64,000 nucleotides of DNA, from positions 124,001-188,000 of the forward strand of contig NZ_JAHXBN010000005.1 in the NCBI RefSeq assembly GCF_019924045.1, in the 5' to 3' direction. Made by a program: the position numbers and the translations under genes. The notes under the pieces are model-generated. The model saw nothing but the letters and a program-made list of their open reading frames with translations. It was not told where the DNA came from and did not search any database. The DNA is from Dyadobacter fermentans (GTDB taxonomy: Bacteria; Bacteroidota; Bacteroidia; Cytophagales; Spirosomataceae). Shown here one piece after another: positions 35,040-44,261 of the stretch. How positions within the stretch are numbered: position 1 is the first letter of the stretch; each line of letters opens with the position of its first letter.

Positions 35040-35942
35040 TTACATCACCACGCCATTTTTCGGCAGTATTTTCTCGGGAACCTTCTCGGCCCCGATTAGT
35101 TGCAGCAGGTTGATCTCGATATTGCGCGACATGGAAGTCATCGGAATATCATTAGGCCCGTTTTCAAAAGGGTTTTGCATGATGTAGGCAATCCATTCGA
35201 CATAAAAGAACAGGAACGAAATCGTGAATGTAATCGGGATGGCAATGCGGCCGATGCTCTCGACAAGGCCCATAGGCAGTACCAGGGTGAAAATGAATAT
35301 TACCAGATGCACGAAAAACGCGTATTGCGTAGGGAAGACCGTATTCTTAATCCGTTCACATTTGCCCATCGCGTCACAAAGCCTTCGAAGGGTATCGTCG
35401 ATATTCTGATAGAGCAATGTCTTGATTTTCCCTGAATCATGTAATGCGGCAACTTTGAACTGGATCAGGTTCAGGATGGCGTTGGGAATATTGTCTTGCG
35501 CGCTTACATATTCGCGCTCTTCGGTCGTCAGGTGCAGATCGGCGTACACGAGTACCTGTGTGCGACGGAGAGAATTAGCCAGGGCGTAGCACCAGGCAAT
35601 CTGTAAGTGGGCTATATTGGAGACCAGCTCGTCTTTTTCTTTGGCCGGAGCTTCGGTAAATGCGACGGCCTGGCGTACGAGCGTCCGGCTGTCGTTGACG
35701 ATTTCTCCCCAGGATTTGCGCGCTTCCCACCAGCGGTCATAGGCCGAGTTAGTCCTGAAACCAAGCAGCAGTGAAAGCGCCGTGCCGAGAATGGTAGTGA
35801 TCGAAATAGGGAAGGAGAGGAAATGCCAGTTTTGATAACTGAAAAGATAAAATACCAGTGTTGCGTAAGCAGTAACCGCAACGACGCCCACCCAAATGCC
35901 TTTGAGCAGGCGCCAGATCGAAAAGACCTCTTTGACGTACAT
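35040..35942 (-). CDS. Bestrophin-like anion channel protein
   Basis: A 300-residue inner-membrane protein of the bacterial bestrophin family (RFP-TM). Membrane segments lie at about residues 16-36, 42-60, 210-232 and 235-255. The motif LLGFRTNSAYDRWWEARKSW (about residues 59-78) and the C-terminal ENGPNDIPM block are characteristic. Relatives form pentameric anion or cation channels. It is monocistronic, between terminators on both sides. Confidence 0.9.
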   Translation of the reverse strand: MYVKEVFSIWRLLKGIWVGVVAVTAYATLVFYLFSYQNWHFLSFPISITTILGTALSLLLGFRTNSAYDRWWEARKSWGEIVNDSRTLVRQAVAFTEAPAKEKDELVSNIAHLQIAWCYALANSLRRTQVLVYADLHLTTEEREYVSAQDNIPNAILNLIQFKVAALHDSGKIKTLLYQNIDDTLRRLCDAMGKCERIKNTVFPTQYAFFVHLVIFIFTLVLPMGLVESIGRIAIPITFTISFLFFYVEWIAYIMQNPFENGPNDIPMTSMSRNIEINLLQLIGAEKVPEKILPKNGVVM

Positions 35943-35975
35943 ATGTGATCATAATAAGTTCTTCGCCAAAATAGA

Positions 35976-36013
35976 AAAAAGCGGACCATAGTGACACCTA
36001 TAATCCGCTTTTT
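35976..36013 (-). terminator. Terminator of the RND efflux operon
   Basis: A 10-bp stem (AAAAAGCGGA / TCCGCTTTTT) with an 18-base loop starts 21 bases past the pump gene's stop; a T-run continues on the minus strand. Confidence 0.8.
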
Positions 36014-36033
36014 GAAATAAAAACAATATCCTG

Positions 36034-39000
36034 TTAATGTGCAGCAGCGTCGGCTATGTTGCCGGGTTTGGTTGGCTGGTTGCCTTTTTTCCCGGTTGCC
36101 AGCTTTTCGATGGCCACAAACAAGACAGGCACCACGAAAATCGCCAGGGACGTAGCTGCGAGCATACCGCCGAATACCGTCCAGCCGATGGTTTTCCGGG
36201 ACTCGGCCGCCGCGCCGCTTGCAAACGCGAGGGGAAGTACCCCCAGGATAAATGCGAGCGAGGTCATGATGATAGGCCGTAAACGCAGCTGCACCGCTTC
36301 GAGCGTTGCTTTTACGAGCTCCATTCCGTTATCTACCCGCTCTTTGGCGAATTCGACGATCAGGATCGCGTTCTTGGCCGCAAGACCGATCAGCGTAATC
36401 AAACCGATCTGCGCATAAATGTTGTTCGACAAATTCGGCAGCAGCGTAAGGGTCAAAATCGAGCCGAACGCGCCGATTGGTACGGCGAACAGTACAGAGA
36501 ATGGAATCGACCAGCTCTCGTAAAGCGCAGCCAGGAACAGGAACACGAAGACGATAGAGATCGCGAAAATAGTGGTAGTACTATCTCCCGCTTTAATCTC
36601 TTCACTACTCATACCCGAGAATTCGTAGCTGTAACCGGCAGGAAGCTTGGCCGCTTCTTCGCGCAATGCGGTAATCGCCTGACCACTACTGAAACCGGGT
36701 TTGGGTGTACCGTTGATCTCTACGGAACGGTAAATGTTGTAGTGCGAAATCAATGCGGGGTTCTCTACGACTCTGGAGGTCACCAGCGCGCTCAGCGGCA
36801 CCATATTGCCTGCCTTGTTTCGAACGTAGAACTTCTGGATCTTGTCGAGCGAAGAGCGGAAACTGCTGTCGGCCTGCACCATCACGCGGAAGTTGCGGCC
36901 ATAGAGGTTGAAGTCGTTGACGTAGGAACTACCCAGTAATGTCGATAGTGAGTTGAACACATCATTCACCTGCACCCCCAATTTCTTGGTCTTCTCACGG
37001 TCGACGTCGATCTGGTAGCTTGGGGTTCTTGCGTTGAAGAAGGTATAAGCCATCGCTATTTCAGGACGTTTGTTAACCCGGCCCAAAAACTCGCGGGCCA
37101 CGCCTTCAAACTGCTGGATGTTGTCGGTGCTGGTCGACTGTTGCAGCTGGAACGTAAAACCTGAGGTCGCGCCCAGACCCGGGATCGCAGGAGGGGCGAT
37201 TGCCAGCACGCGCGCTTCCTTAATGTCGGCCGTGCGCTTCTGTATTTCCTTGATCACCGCCTGCACGTGGTGCTCTGCGCCTTTACGGTCTGCCCACGGG
37301 TGCAAGCTAACGAACATCGTACCCACGTTGGATTTGTTCGAGAAGCTGATCACGTTCAATCCGGCCAGACCACCCACCACTTTCACTTCCGGGATGGAGG
37401 ATACCCGCGCCATAATGTCTTTAATCATCGCCACGTTGCGGGTCGTTGAAGTGGCTTCCTGCATTTCGTAGGTTACAAACAGACGGCCTTCGTCTTCTAC
37501 CGGGATAAAGCCGGATGGTTTGTTTTTGAATAGGAAGAACAATCCGACAAACAGACAGACCATCATCACCAGCACCAATGGTGTGGCTTTGATCCATTTG
37601 GAAACACCTCTTGTGTACGAGCGCGAAACTTTGTCAAACCAGCGGTTGAAACGGTCGAAGAACTGCTCTAAAAGGTTCTTTTTCTCGTCTGCACCTTTGG
37701 ATGGGCGAAGCATGATCGAGCAAAGCGCGGGCGTGAGCGAAAGGGCTACAAATGCCGAAAGCAACACCGAAACAGCGATCGTGATCGCAAATTGCTGATA
37801 AAGCCGCCCTACAATACCCGGCACAAAACCTACCGGCACGAATACCGCCGCAAGGATCAATGCAATCGCAATTACAGGGCCGGAAATATCCTTCATGGCC
37901 TGTTCGGTAGCAGCGCGGGGCGACATTTTCTTTTCATCAATATAATGCTGCACCGCTTCCACCACCACAATCGCGTCGTCGACGACAATACCGATCGCGA
38001 GTACGAATGCAAAAAGCGTCAGTGTGTTGATCGTAAATCCGAAAGGAATAAAGAATATAAATGTACCGATCAACGAAACCGGGATCGCCAGGATCGGAAT
38101 CAGGGTCGCGCGCCAGTTTTGAAGGAACAAGAACACGACGATCACCACAAGGATCATCGCCTCGCCGAACGTGTGAAGTACTTCCTCGATCGATACTTTC
38201 ACAACCGATGCGGTTTCAACCGGGATCACGTAGTCGATGTCTTTGGGGAAGGTTTTCTTCATTTCCGTCAAAGCTTTCATTACACCTTCGTAGGTGTCGA
38301 GCGCATTGGCACCCGGTGCCTGGTAAATAAGCACAAATGCCGCAGGCTTGCCGCTTACGAATGCATTCACGCCGTAGTCGAACTTGCCCAGCTCTACGCG
38401 TGCGACGTCGCGCAGGTATACCACGCTACCCTGCTCGGGCGCAGAGCGCACGATGATGTTTTCAAACTGCTCCTTGGTATTCAGGCGGCTGTTGGTCAGC
38501 ACGCTGTATTCGAATGCCTGCGCACCGGGCTGCGGGGTACCACCCACGGTACCTGCCGCGATCTGCAAGTTTTGCTCTGCCAATGCCGCCGAGATGTCCG
38601 ACGGCGTCATTCTCAGGTTGGCCAGTTTCTCCGGATTCAACCAGATACGCATCCCGAAGTCGTCCGCACGGGACACGATATCACCCACACCTTTCACGCG
38701 TTGAAGGGCGTCCTTGATGTAAATGTTGGCATAGTTACCAATGAACTGCGCATCGTGCGAGCCGTTGGGCGAATACAATGCCAGGGCGATCATAATACTT
38801 GGCTGGCGTTTACGTACCGTCAAGCCCAGGCGTTTCACCGCATCGGGTAGGGTCGGTTCAGCTACGCTTACGCGGTTCTGAACGTCAAGAGCCGCGATAT
38901 TTACGTCCGTACCCACGTCAAATGTGACGTTGATGCTGCTTTGCCCGCTGCTGGTACTGTTACTGGACATGTAGGTCATGCCGGGCACGCCGTTGATCTG

Positions 39001-39204
39001 CGTTTCAATGGGGGTCGTTGTCGTCTGCTCGACCGTCTGAGCGTCGGCCCCGGTGAAGTTACCGCTAACGGTTACGGTAGGAGGGGTAACGTCGGGATAT
39101 TGGGCCACCGGCAGGGTGGTCAAGGCAATGAGCCCCACCAACACTATTACCACCGAGGATACTATCGCGGTGACCGGCCTTTTTATAAAAACATCTGCAA
39201 TCAT
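36034..39204 (-). CDS. RND efflux pump permease (HAE1/AcrB-type)
   Basis: A 1056-residue inner-membrane pump subunit with 12 membrane helices and two large periplasmic loops. The start MIADVFIKRPVTAIV, the proton-relay acidic pair in GIVVDDAIVVVEAVQ (near residue 410) and the relay lysine in LAAKNAILIVEF (near residue 945) are intact. It exchanges protons for drugs or other amphiphiles and should trimerise. It is the last gene of a tolC-adaptor-pump operon (39 bases after the adaptor). No regulator gene is adjacent. Confidence 0.95.
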   Translation of the reverse strand: MIADVFIKRPVTAIVSSVVIVLVGLIALTTLPVAQYPDVTPPTVTVSGNFTGADAQTVEQTTTTPIETQINGVPGMTYMSSNSTSSGQSSINVTFDVGTDVNIAALDVQNRVSVAEPTLPDAVKRLGLTVRKRQPSIMIALALYSPNGSHDAQFIGNYANIYIKDALQRVKGVGDIVSRADDFGMRIWLNPEKLANLRMTPSDISAALAEQNLQIAAGTVGGTPQPGAQAFEYSVLTNSRLNTKEQFENIIVRSAPEQGSVVYLRDVARVELGKFDYGVNAFVSGKPAAFVLIYQAPGANALDTYEGVMKALTEMKKTFPKDIDYVIPVETASVVKVSIEEVLHTFGEAMILVVIVVFLFLQNWRATLIPILAIPVSLIGTFIFFIPFGFTINTLTLFAFVLAIGIVVDDAIVVVEAVQHYIDEKKMSPRAATEQAMKDISGPVIAIALILAAVFVPVGFVPGIVGRLYQQFAITIAVSVLLSAFVALSLTPALCSIMLRPSKGADEKKNLLEQFFDRFNRWFDKVSRSYTRGVSKWIKATPLVLVMMVCLFVGLFFLFKNKPSGFIPVEDEGRLFVTYEMQEATSTTRNVAMIKDIMARVSSIPEVKVVGGLAGLNVISFSNKSNVGTMFVSLHPWADRKGAEHHVQAVIKEIQKRTADIKEARVLAIAPPAIPGLGATSGFTFQLQQSTSTDNIQQFEGVAREFLGRVNKRPEIAMAYTFFNARTPSYQIDVDREKTKKLGVQVNDVFNSLSTLLGSSYVNDFNLYGRNFRVMVQADSSFRSSLDKIQKFYVRNKAGNMVPLSALVTSRVVENPALISHYNIYRSVEINGTPKPGFSSGQAITALREEAAKLPAGYSYEFSGMSSEEIKAGDSTTTIFAISIVFVFLFLAALYESWSIPFSVLFAVPIGAFGSILTLTLLPNLSNNIYAQIGLITLIGLAAKNAILIVEFAKERVDNGMELVKATLEAVQLRLRPIIMTSLAFILGVLPLAFASGAAAESRKTIGWTVFGGMLAATSLAIFVVPVLFVAIEKLATGKKGNQPTKPGNIADAAAH

Positions 39205-39243
39205 TTCGTACTGGTTTATGAAATAGTAAAAGGGACCGGCTGC

Positions 39244-40383
39244 TTATTTCTTAGGAGCGGCACCCTGGGCCTGAGCTGGTGCGCCTTCCTGTACAACTGC
39301 TCCTTCGCGAAGGTTCTGCACACCTTCCACCGCGATTTTCTCGCCTTCTTTAAGTCCGTCTTTGACGATGATATTCGCGCCGATGGCAGTCCCAAGCACC
39401 ACTTTGCGTTGGGTTACCTTGCTGCTGTCGCCTGCGACGTACACAAAGAACTCGCCCAGCTGCTCGGTAACGGCTTTGTATGGAATGACAATGGATTTGG
39501 CCGCTGCATTGTTGAGCACCATCACAGTGCCGCTCATACCTGCGCGGAGTTGATTGTCCTTGTTGGGAAATACCAGACGGGCCTTAATGCTACCGGTTTG
39601 GGGATCCACCGCGCGGTCAAGCAATGCGATCTTACCGTGGGCGGGGTAAACATCCGTTCCGAATTTGATCGAGAATGTCGAATCGCTCGCCTTTTGAGAC
39701 TTCATCAATGTGGTGAAACGGTAAATTTCTTTCTGGTCCACGTTGAAATCGACCGCCAACTGATTGTCGGTCGAAACCTTGTTCAGCACCGTTTGGCCGG
39801 CTGAAACAGGCGCGCCTACTTTCACTGCCGATATCCCGATAAGACCGTCAAATGGCGCGACTACTTTCGTATAACGCACGCTGGTCTGGCTCGCCTTGAT
39901 GCTTGCCTTGGCAGCGTCTACTTGTCTTTTGGCTACTTCGAGGGCGGCATCGGCATTATCGACGAGCTGCTTGGCAACCGCGTCGTTCTTTTCGAGCTCA
40001 TGGTAGCGGTCGGCATCTTTCTGCGCGCGGGCAAGGTTGGCTTCCTGCACATTCAGGGTGGCTACGGCCTGATCGTAGTTGGCGTCGTAAAGCTGGGCAT
40101 CGATCGTGTACAGCAGCTGGCCTTTGCGTACGCGGGCCCCGTCGGTGAAATGGATGCCGGTTACAAAGCCGGTAACCTGCGGGCGCAGTTCCACTTCGTT
40201 CAAAGGTACCACCGTTGCTGGGTACTCATCATAGTAGGAGGCCTCTGAGGAAGTTACTTCTGCCAGGGTTACCTGTACGGCCGGAGGAGCGGTGGGCGCC
40301 TGTTGCTGGTCTTTTTTGCCGCATGAGAAGATGGTCAATGCAAGCAGGGCAGCGGGGTAATATTTTGTGGTATTTAAATACAT
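39244..40383 (-). CDS. RND efflux periplasmic adaptor (MFP) lipoprotein
   Basis: A 379-residue membrane-fusion protein. The lipobox ends IFSC (cysteine near residue 21) and is followed by a GKKDQQQ linker. Then come the barrel-sandwich hybrid halves (VELRPQVTGFVTGIHFTDGARV and VVAPFDGLIGISAVKVGAPVSAGQ) flanking a helical hairpin (about 95-160) and a beta-barrel. It joins the pump to the outer-membrane channel. The start at ATG 40383 was preferred over a TTG three codons upstream. Confidence 0.94.
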   Translation of the reverse strand: MYLNTTKYYPAALLALTIFSCGKKDQQQAPTAPPAVQVTLAEVTSSEASYYDEYPATVVPLNEVELRPQVTGFVTGIHFTDGARVRKGQLLYTIDAQLYDANYDQAVATLNVQEANLARAQKDADRYHELEKNDAVAKQLVDNADAALEVAKRQVDAAKASIKASQTSVRYTKVVAPFDGLIGISAVKVGAPVSAGQTVLNKVSTDNQLAVDFNVDQKEIYRFTTLMKSQKASDSTFSIKFGTDVYPAHGKIALLDRAVDPQTGSIKARLVFPNKDNQLRAGMSGTVMVLNNAAAKSIVIPYKAVTEQLGEFFVYVAGDSSKVTQRKVVLGTAIGANIIVKDGLKEGEKIAVEGVQNLREGAVVQEGAPAQAQGAAPKK

Positions 40384-40440
40384 ATCATTCAAGTATTTTC
40401 TAATGGAAGCTGGTGTTAAATGGGTTGGCAGCAGGGCCTG

Positions 40441-41805
40441 TTATTGAATGTTGATCTGTCCTAGCGCTTTCTGAACGTCGATCTTGCTCGCCAGCACCAG
40501 GTACAATGCATTGTAATAGTTGATGCGCGCCAGGCGAAGATCGGTTTCGGAAGTAACCACCTCGAGGTAGGTTTTGATGCCCGATTTGTATTGCAGCTGG
40601 ATCACATCATACACCTCACGTGCGAGCTCTACATTCTCTTTCTGGGCCAAAAGGTTGGTCAGGTTGCCTTTGTAATTGGCCAATGCGCTGGCGTATTCAG
40701 AGTTCACATTGTTTTGAAGGCCTTTCAAGTCCCAGTCCAGGCGTTTGAGCTGCCACTCGGCCTGTTTGGTGTTCGCTTTTCTTTTACCGCCCTGGTAAAT
40801 AGGCAGCGAAAGGGTCAATAGGCCGAACGAGTTGGGATAGTTCTTGTTATAAAGGTCTGAGAAATGGTTGTTCTGAAAGTTGAGGTTATATGCTCCGTTC
40901 AGCGACAGGTTAGGCAAATAGCTCCATTTGTTGTACTGCAAGTTCGCTTCGGCCAGTTTCTTCTGCGTTGCCAGGATCTGGTACTCGATCCGGCCGTTCA
41001 GGTCCACATTCTGCAAGGTGTCCAGGGCAATTTCTCGCTCCATTTGCAAAGTATCATAGCTGATCTGCAACGCTTTGTTAAGCGGATAACCCATCAATGT
41101 TTTCAGGTATTCCACTTTTGCTTTCAAGACTTCCTCGTTGCTTTTCTTGTTGGCGCGGGTATTGTTGAGGGAAATTGTCGCCCGTTTGTAGTCGATCTTG
41201 TCGGTTATGCCCGATTTGTACTGGTTCTGGGCATCTTTCAGGCTGCGTTCCAGGCGCAGGATGTCCTCTTCGGCTACGCGGATCTGCTGGGTGGTGGCCA
41301 GTACATCGTAGAATGCCTTGGAAACACTCACTGCCAGGTCGGTTTTGTTGTTGACCGTATTCTGGCTTGCCGCGAAAAGCACATCGCCGCGGGTGCGTTT
41401 GGCTAGTAGCACGTCACGGTTGAAGATCTGCTGTGAAAGCGTGAACTGTGTAGCCGAAACGTTGTTAACCCCCAGTTTCACCGGGTTACCGGCGATAATG
41501 CTGGTCTGAACAATAAAATTGTGCTGCAAATTGTAGTTAAAGCCGATTTGCGGGTACCAGTCGGCCAGTTTGGCGCGGACTTGATTGGCCGTAATCTGCT
41601 CGTCGATCAGCGATTGCTGGATCGCTGGCTGGTTTTTGATAGCGTACGCAACCACTTCCTGTAAAGTTGCCTGCTCCAAGACCAGCGCTTCCCGGCTGGT
41701 TTCCTGGATGCCCTGAGCCAGGGCGGTACTGAGCAAATTTAATAAGAGGAATGCCGAGCTAAGCGCCAAACGCGTCGTTTTTTGTGGCTTAGACCAATAC
41801 TTCAT
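40441..41805 (-). CDS. TolC-family outer-membrane efflux channel
   Basis: A 454-residue protein with a signal peptide (ending STALAQ) and two TolC/OEP repeats (about residues 45-245 and 255-450), rich in long helices with the IDYKRATISLNNTRANKK and YKSGIKTYLEVVTSETDLRLARINYYNAL motifs. It forms the outer-membrane exit duct of the RND system. It is the first gene of the operon. Confidence 0.93.
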   Translation of the reverse strand: MKYWSKPQKTTRLALSSAFLLLNLLSTALAQGIQETSREALVLEQATLQEVVAYAIKNQPAIQQSLIDEQITANQVRAKLADWYPQIGFNYNLQHNFIVQTSIIAGNPVKLGVNNVSATQFTLSQQIFNRDVLLAKRTRGDVLFAASQNTVNNKTDLAVSVSKAFYDVLATTQQIRVAEEDILRLERSLKDAQNQYKSGITDKIDYKRATISLNNTRANKKSNEEVLKAKVEYLKTLMGYPLNKALQISYDTLQMEREIALDTLQNVDLNGRIEYQILATQKKLAEANLQYNKWSYLPNLSLNGAYNLNFQNNHFSDLYNKNYPNSFGLLTLSLPIYQGGKRKANTKQAEWQLKRLDWDLKGLQNNVNSEYASALANYKGNLTNLLAQKENVELAREVYDVIQLQYKSGIKTYLEVVTSETDLRLARINYYNALYLVLASKIDVQKALGQINIQ

Positions 41806-42187
41806 GTAGGTTTTTAATTAGAATTTTGGATAGAAATTAAGTGGTACTGTCTGGTGATGAACAGGTTTGATAATTGGAAAAAAACGTGAGAGGATCAGCT
41901 ATCCGTGGCTAGGAACAGGATTTTGACCCCCGAAAAGAAAGGATGGATTGGCGTTAGCATGGCCAGCAGGTTTAGAGAACGTTTTTGTAAACAATCGGTG
42001 ACATTGGTGGGCTGCGTATAAGCTTCCCCGTTGTCCGATTGTACTTATTAAGGATTAAAACGAGGGAATAGTTTCCTATCTCTTGGAAAAAAATGGGTAG
42101 CGCACCATGAATTCTTCAAAATGTGTAATTTTAAAGCAGAATTATGCCGCACTAGGACATTTCAAAGGCTTTTGTTATGCGTAAAAA
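41806..42187. other. Intergenic region upstream of the efflux operon
   Basis: 382 bases with no credible gene. It should hold the efflux promoter near 41830-41950, but I see no clean TTTG/TAnnTTTG pair. It also lies past the 3' end of the symporter gene; no strong terminator hairpin is visible. Confidence 0.5.
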
Positions 42188-43900
42188 CTACGCATTAGAG
42201 TTTTCTTCCATGCGTGTTTCATGCTGCGGCCAGATCTTTTCGATCAGCGCTGCGAAGATGATCACCAGCACGCAGCCAATTAAATTCAGCCAGAGAAATG
42301 CCGTCAGATCGATCATGTAACTAACGATCACGAATATTTCACCGATAATAGCCCCCCAGAAAACCGCCCGGCTACCGATATTCTTGAAATAAAATGCAAC
42401 CAGGAATATACCCAGGATAGTCCCGTAAAACAGCGAGCCGAGGATATTAACAGCTTCGATCATACTTCCCAGCCGGGAAGCATATTGCGCGACGGCAATA
42501 CAGAACACGCCCCAGAAAAACGTCGCCCAGCGTGAGGCGGCCACGTAATTACGGCCATTCTCGTCTTTGCGCACGATCCGTTTATAAATATCGACAATTG
42601 TGCAGGAAGCCAGAGAGTTATAGGCCGCGGCCACTGAGCCCATCGACGCCAGCAGTATCACCGCGATGAGCAGCCCCACCATCCCCGCAGGCAGGTAGTC
42701 GATCACAAAGCGGAGGAAAATGTAGTTCACATCGTTGGTATCGCCGCCATTGGCTTTGGAGAGCACTGCTGCGGCCTCCTTACGGACATCCTTCACCTTG
42801 CTTTCCAGGCCTGCCAGAGCGTTGCGGGAAGCGGCAATCGCTTGCTGATCGTCCTTGCGAATCGCCTCTGTAAGCGCCATTACCTGTGGGCGCTTCACCG
42901 ACTGGATCTGATCATGCTGCTTTTCCAGGGACGCATATTCGGCCGCGTAAGGACTGGATTTGACACGGTCGACAGCCGTTTGATTGAAGAAAAGCGGCGG
43001 CGTGGTAAACTGGTAGAATGCAAACACAAGTACTCCTACCAAAAGGATCAGGAACTGCATCGGAATTTTCAACAGGCCATTCATTGCAAGTCCGAGCTTG
43101 CTTTGACCCTGTGAGCTGCCGGTCAGGAAACGGCCTACCTGCGACTGATCGGTACCAAAATAGGAGAGTTGCAAAAAGAACCCGCCGATCAGCCCAGACC
43201 ATACATTGTACCGGTTATTCAAATCGAAGGTAAAGTCAATCAGGTTTACCTTACCCATTTTGCCCGCTACGTGCAACGCATCGGTAAACGAGACCTGCTC
43301 GGGCAGGAACTTTACCACCATGACGCCCGCCACGACCATGCCGATCGTGATAATGCCCATTTGCTGCAAATGCGTATGTGAAACCGCCCGCGAGCCGCCC
43401 AGCGTGGTGTAAAGGATTACGACTCCGCCCGAAATGATGTTGGTCCAGGTAATGTCCCATCCCAGAATAGCCGAAAGGATCAGCGACGGGGCATAAATGG
43501 AAAGTCCTGTGGACAAACCGCGTTGCAAAAGGAAGAGAAATGCGGTGAGCGCGCGTGTGCGCAGGTCAAAACGGCCTTCGAGGAATTCATAGGCGGTGAA
43601 TATTTTGAGCTTGCCGAACTTGGGAACGAATGTCACGCAAAGTACCACCATTGCCAGTGGCAGTCCGAAGTAGAACTGTACGAATCGCATACCGTCGGTA
43701 TAGGCCTGTCCGGGTGCGGAAAGGAAGGTGATGGCGCTGGCCTGGGTGGCCATCAGCGATAGTGTCACATGGTACCAGGGCATCGACTGGCCGGCCAGCA
43801 GGAACGAATCCATCGTATGCTTTTCACGGCTGCGGTAGATCCCGTAAAGTACTACAAATAGGAGGGTAAGCGAAAGAACAATCCAGTCGAGTGTGCTCAT
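42188..43900 (-). CDS. Sodium:solute symporter (SSS family)
   Basis: A 570-residue inner-membrane carrier with about 13 membrane segments. The early SLMATQASAITFLSAPGQAY block (about residues 49-68) and the GGFFLQLSYFGTDQSQVGR block (about 240-258) are typical of SSS carriers. A soluble helical insert (about 310-375) sits between helices. The substrate is not given by sequence; its divergent neighbours suggest a sugar, perhaps L-rhamnose (inference). It overlaps the 47-residue upstream gene by 4 bases. Confidence 0.9.
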   Translation of the reverse strand: MSTLDWIVLSLTLLFVVLYGIYRSREKHTMDSFLLAGQSMPWYHVTLSLMATQASAITFLSAPGQAYTDGMRFVQFYFGLPLAMVVLCVTFVPKFGKLKIFTAYEFLEGRFDLRTRALTAFLFLLQRGLSTGLSIYAPSLILSAILGWDITWTNIISGGVVILYTTLGGSRAVSHTHLQQMGIITIGMVVAGVMVVKFLPEQVSFTDALHVAGKMGKVNLIDFTFDLNNRYNVWSGLIGGFFLQLSYFGTDQSQVGRFLTGSSQGQSKLGLAMNGLLKIPMQFLILLVGVLVFAFYQFTTPPLFFNQTAVDRVKSSPYAAEYASLEKQHDQIQSVKRPQVMALTEAIRKDDQQAIAASRNALAGLESKVKDVRKEAAAVLSKANGGDTNDVNYIFLRFVIDYLPAGMVGLLIAVILLASMGSVAAAYNSLASCTIVDIYKRIVRKDENGRNYVAASRWATFFWGVFCIAVAQYASRLGSMIEAVNILGSLFYGTILGIFLVAFYFKNIGSRAVFWGAIIGEIFVIVSYMIDLTAFLWLNLIGCVLVIIFAALIEKIWPQHETRMEENSNA

Positions 43901-44040
43901 TGAAAACGGGTCATAAATAAATAGAAGAGGACAATTTGCAATGCGAGCATGCCAATCAGCAGAATGTACAGCTGTTTCCAGCTATTGACAAATGGGGGCA
44001 GCCCGTCGCGGTCCTGCGAGCTATTTTCTTTTATGATCAT
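43897..44040 (-). CDS. 47-residue single-helix membrane protein
   Basis: A small protein with an acidic N-terminus (MIIKENSSQDRDGLPP), a SWKQLY stretch and one membrane helix (about residues 25-43), ending MTRFQ. Its stop overlaps the symporter start (ATGA), so translation is coupled and it may be an accessory subunit of the carrier. The start at 44040 was chosen because the upstream extension has no such pattern. A -7 box TACTTTTG reads leftward at 44100-44093. Confidence 0.7.
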   Translation of the reverse strand: MIIKENSSQDRDGLPPFVNSWKQLYILLIGMLALQIVLFYLFMTRFQ

Positions 44041-44134
44041 CGTTCGGGTCGAAAGGTTTAGTACTGAAAATGGCCGGGTATCGTACCACAAGCAAAAGTA
44101 GAACGGTTTTGACAGACTTTTAGCATGTAAAAAT

Positions 44135-44151
44135 GTTAACGAAGCGTTAAC
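44135..44151. promoter_or_regulatory. Perfect palindrome between symporter and rhamnosidase operons
   Basis: GTTAACG-AAG-CGTTAAC is a perfect 7-bp inverted repeat in the 221-base divergent region, 35 bases upstream of the symporter -7 box. It could be the operator of a sugar-responsive regulator serving both directions. No regulator gene is in the window. Confidence 0.5.
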
Positions 44152-44261
44152 GGTAGCTATATCCGTCACTTAGCCAGCAGGACAGAACAGGCTAGTTGAC
44201 AAGTTTATAATTATTTATTTTCCCGCAATATTACAATCCTGAACACCAAAACTATCTACTT

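Noticed and set aside
37792..38850. Long open frame antisense to the RND pump
   Set aside because: The pump gene is certain by family match; the antisense frame is rich in His, Arg and Cys and matches nothing.
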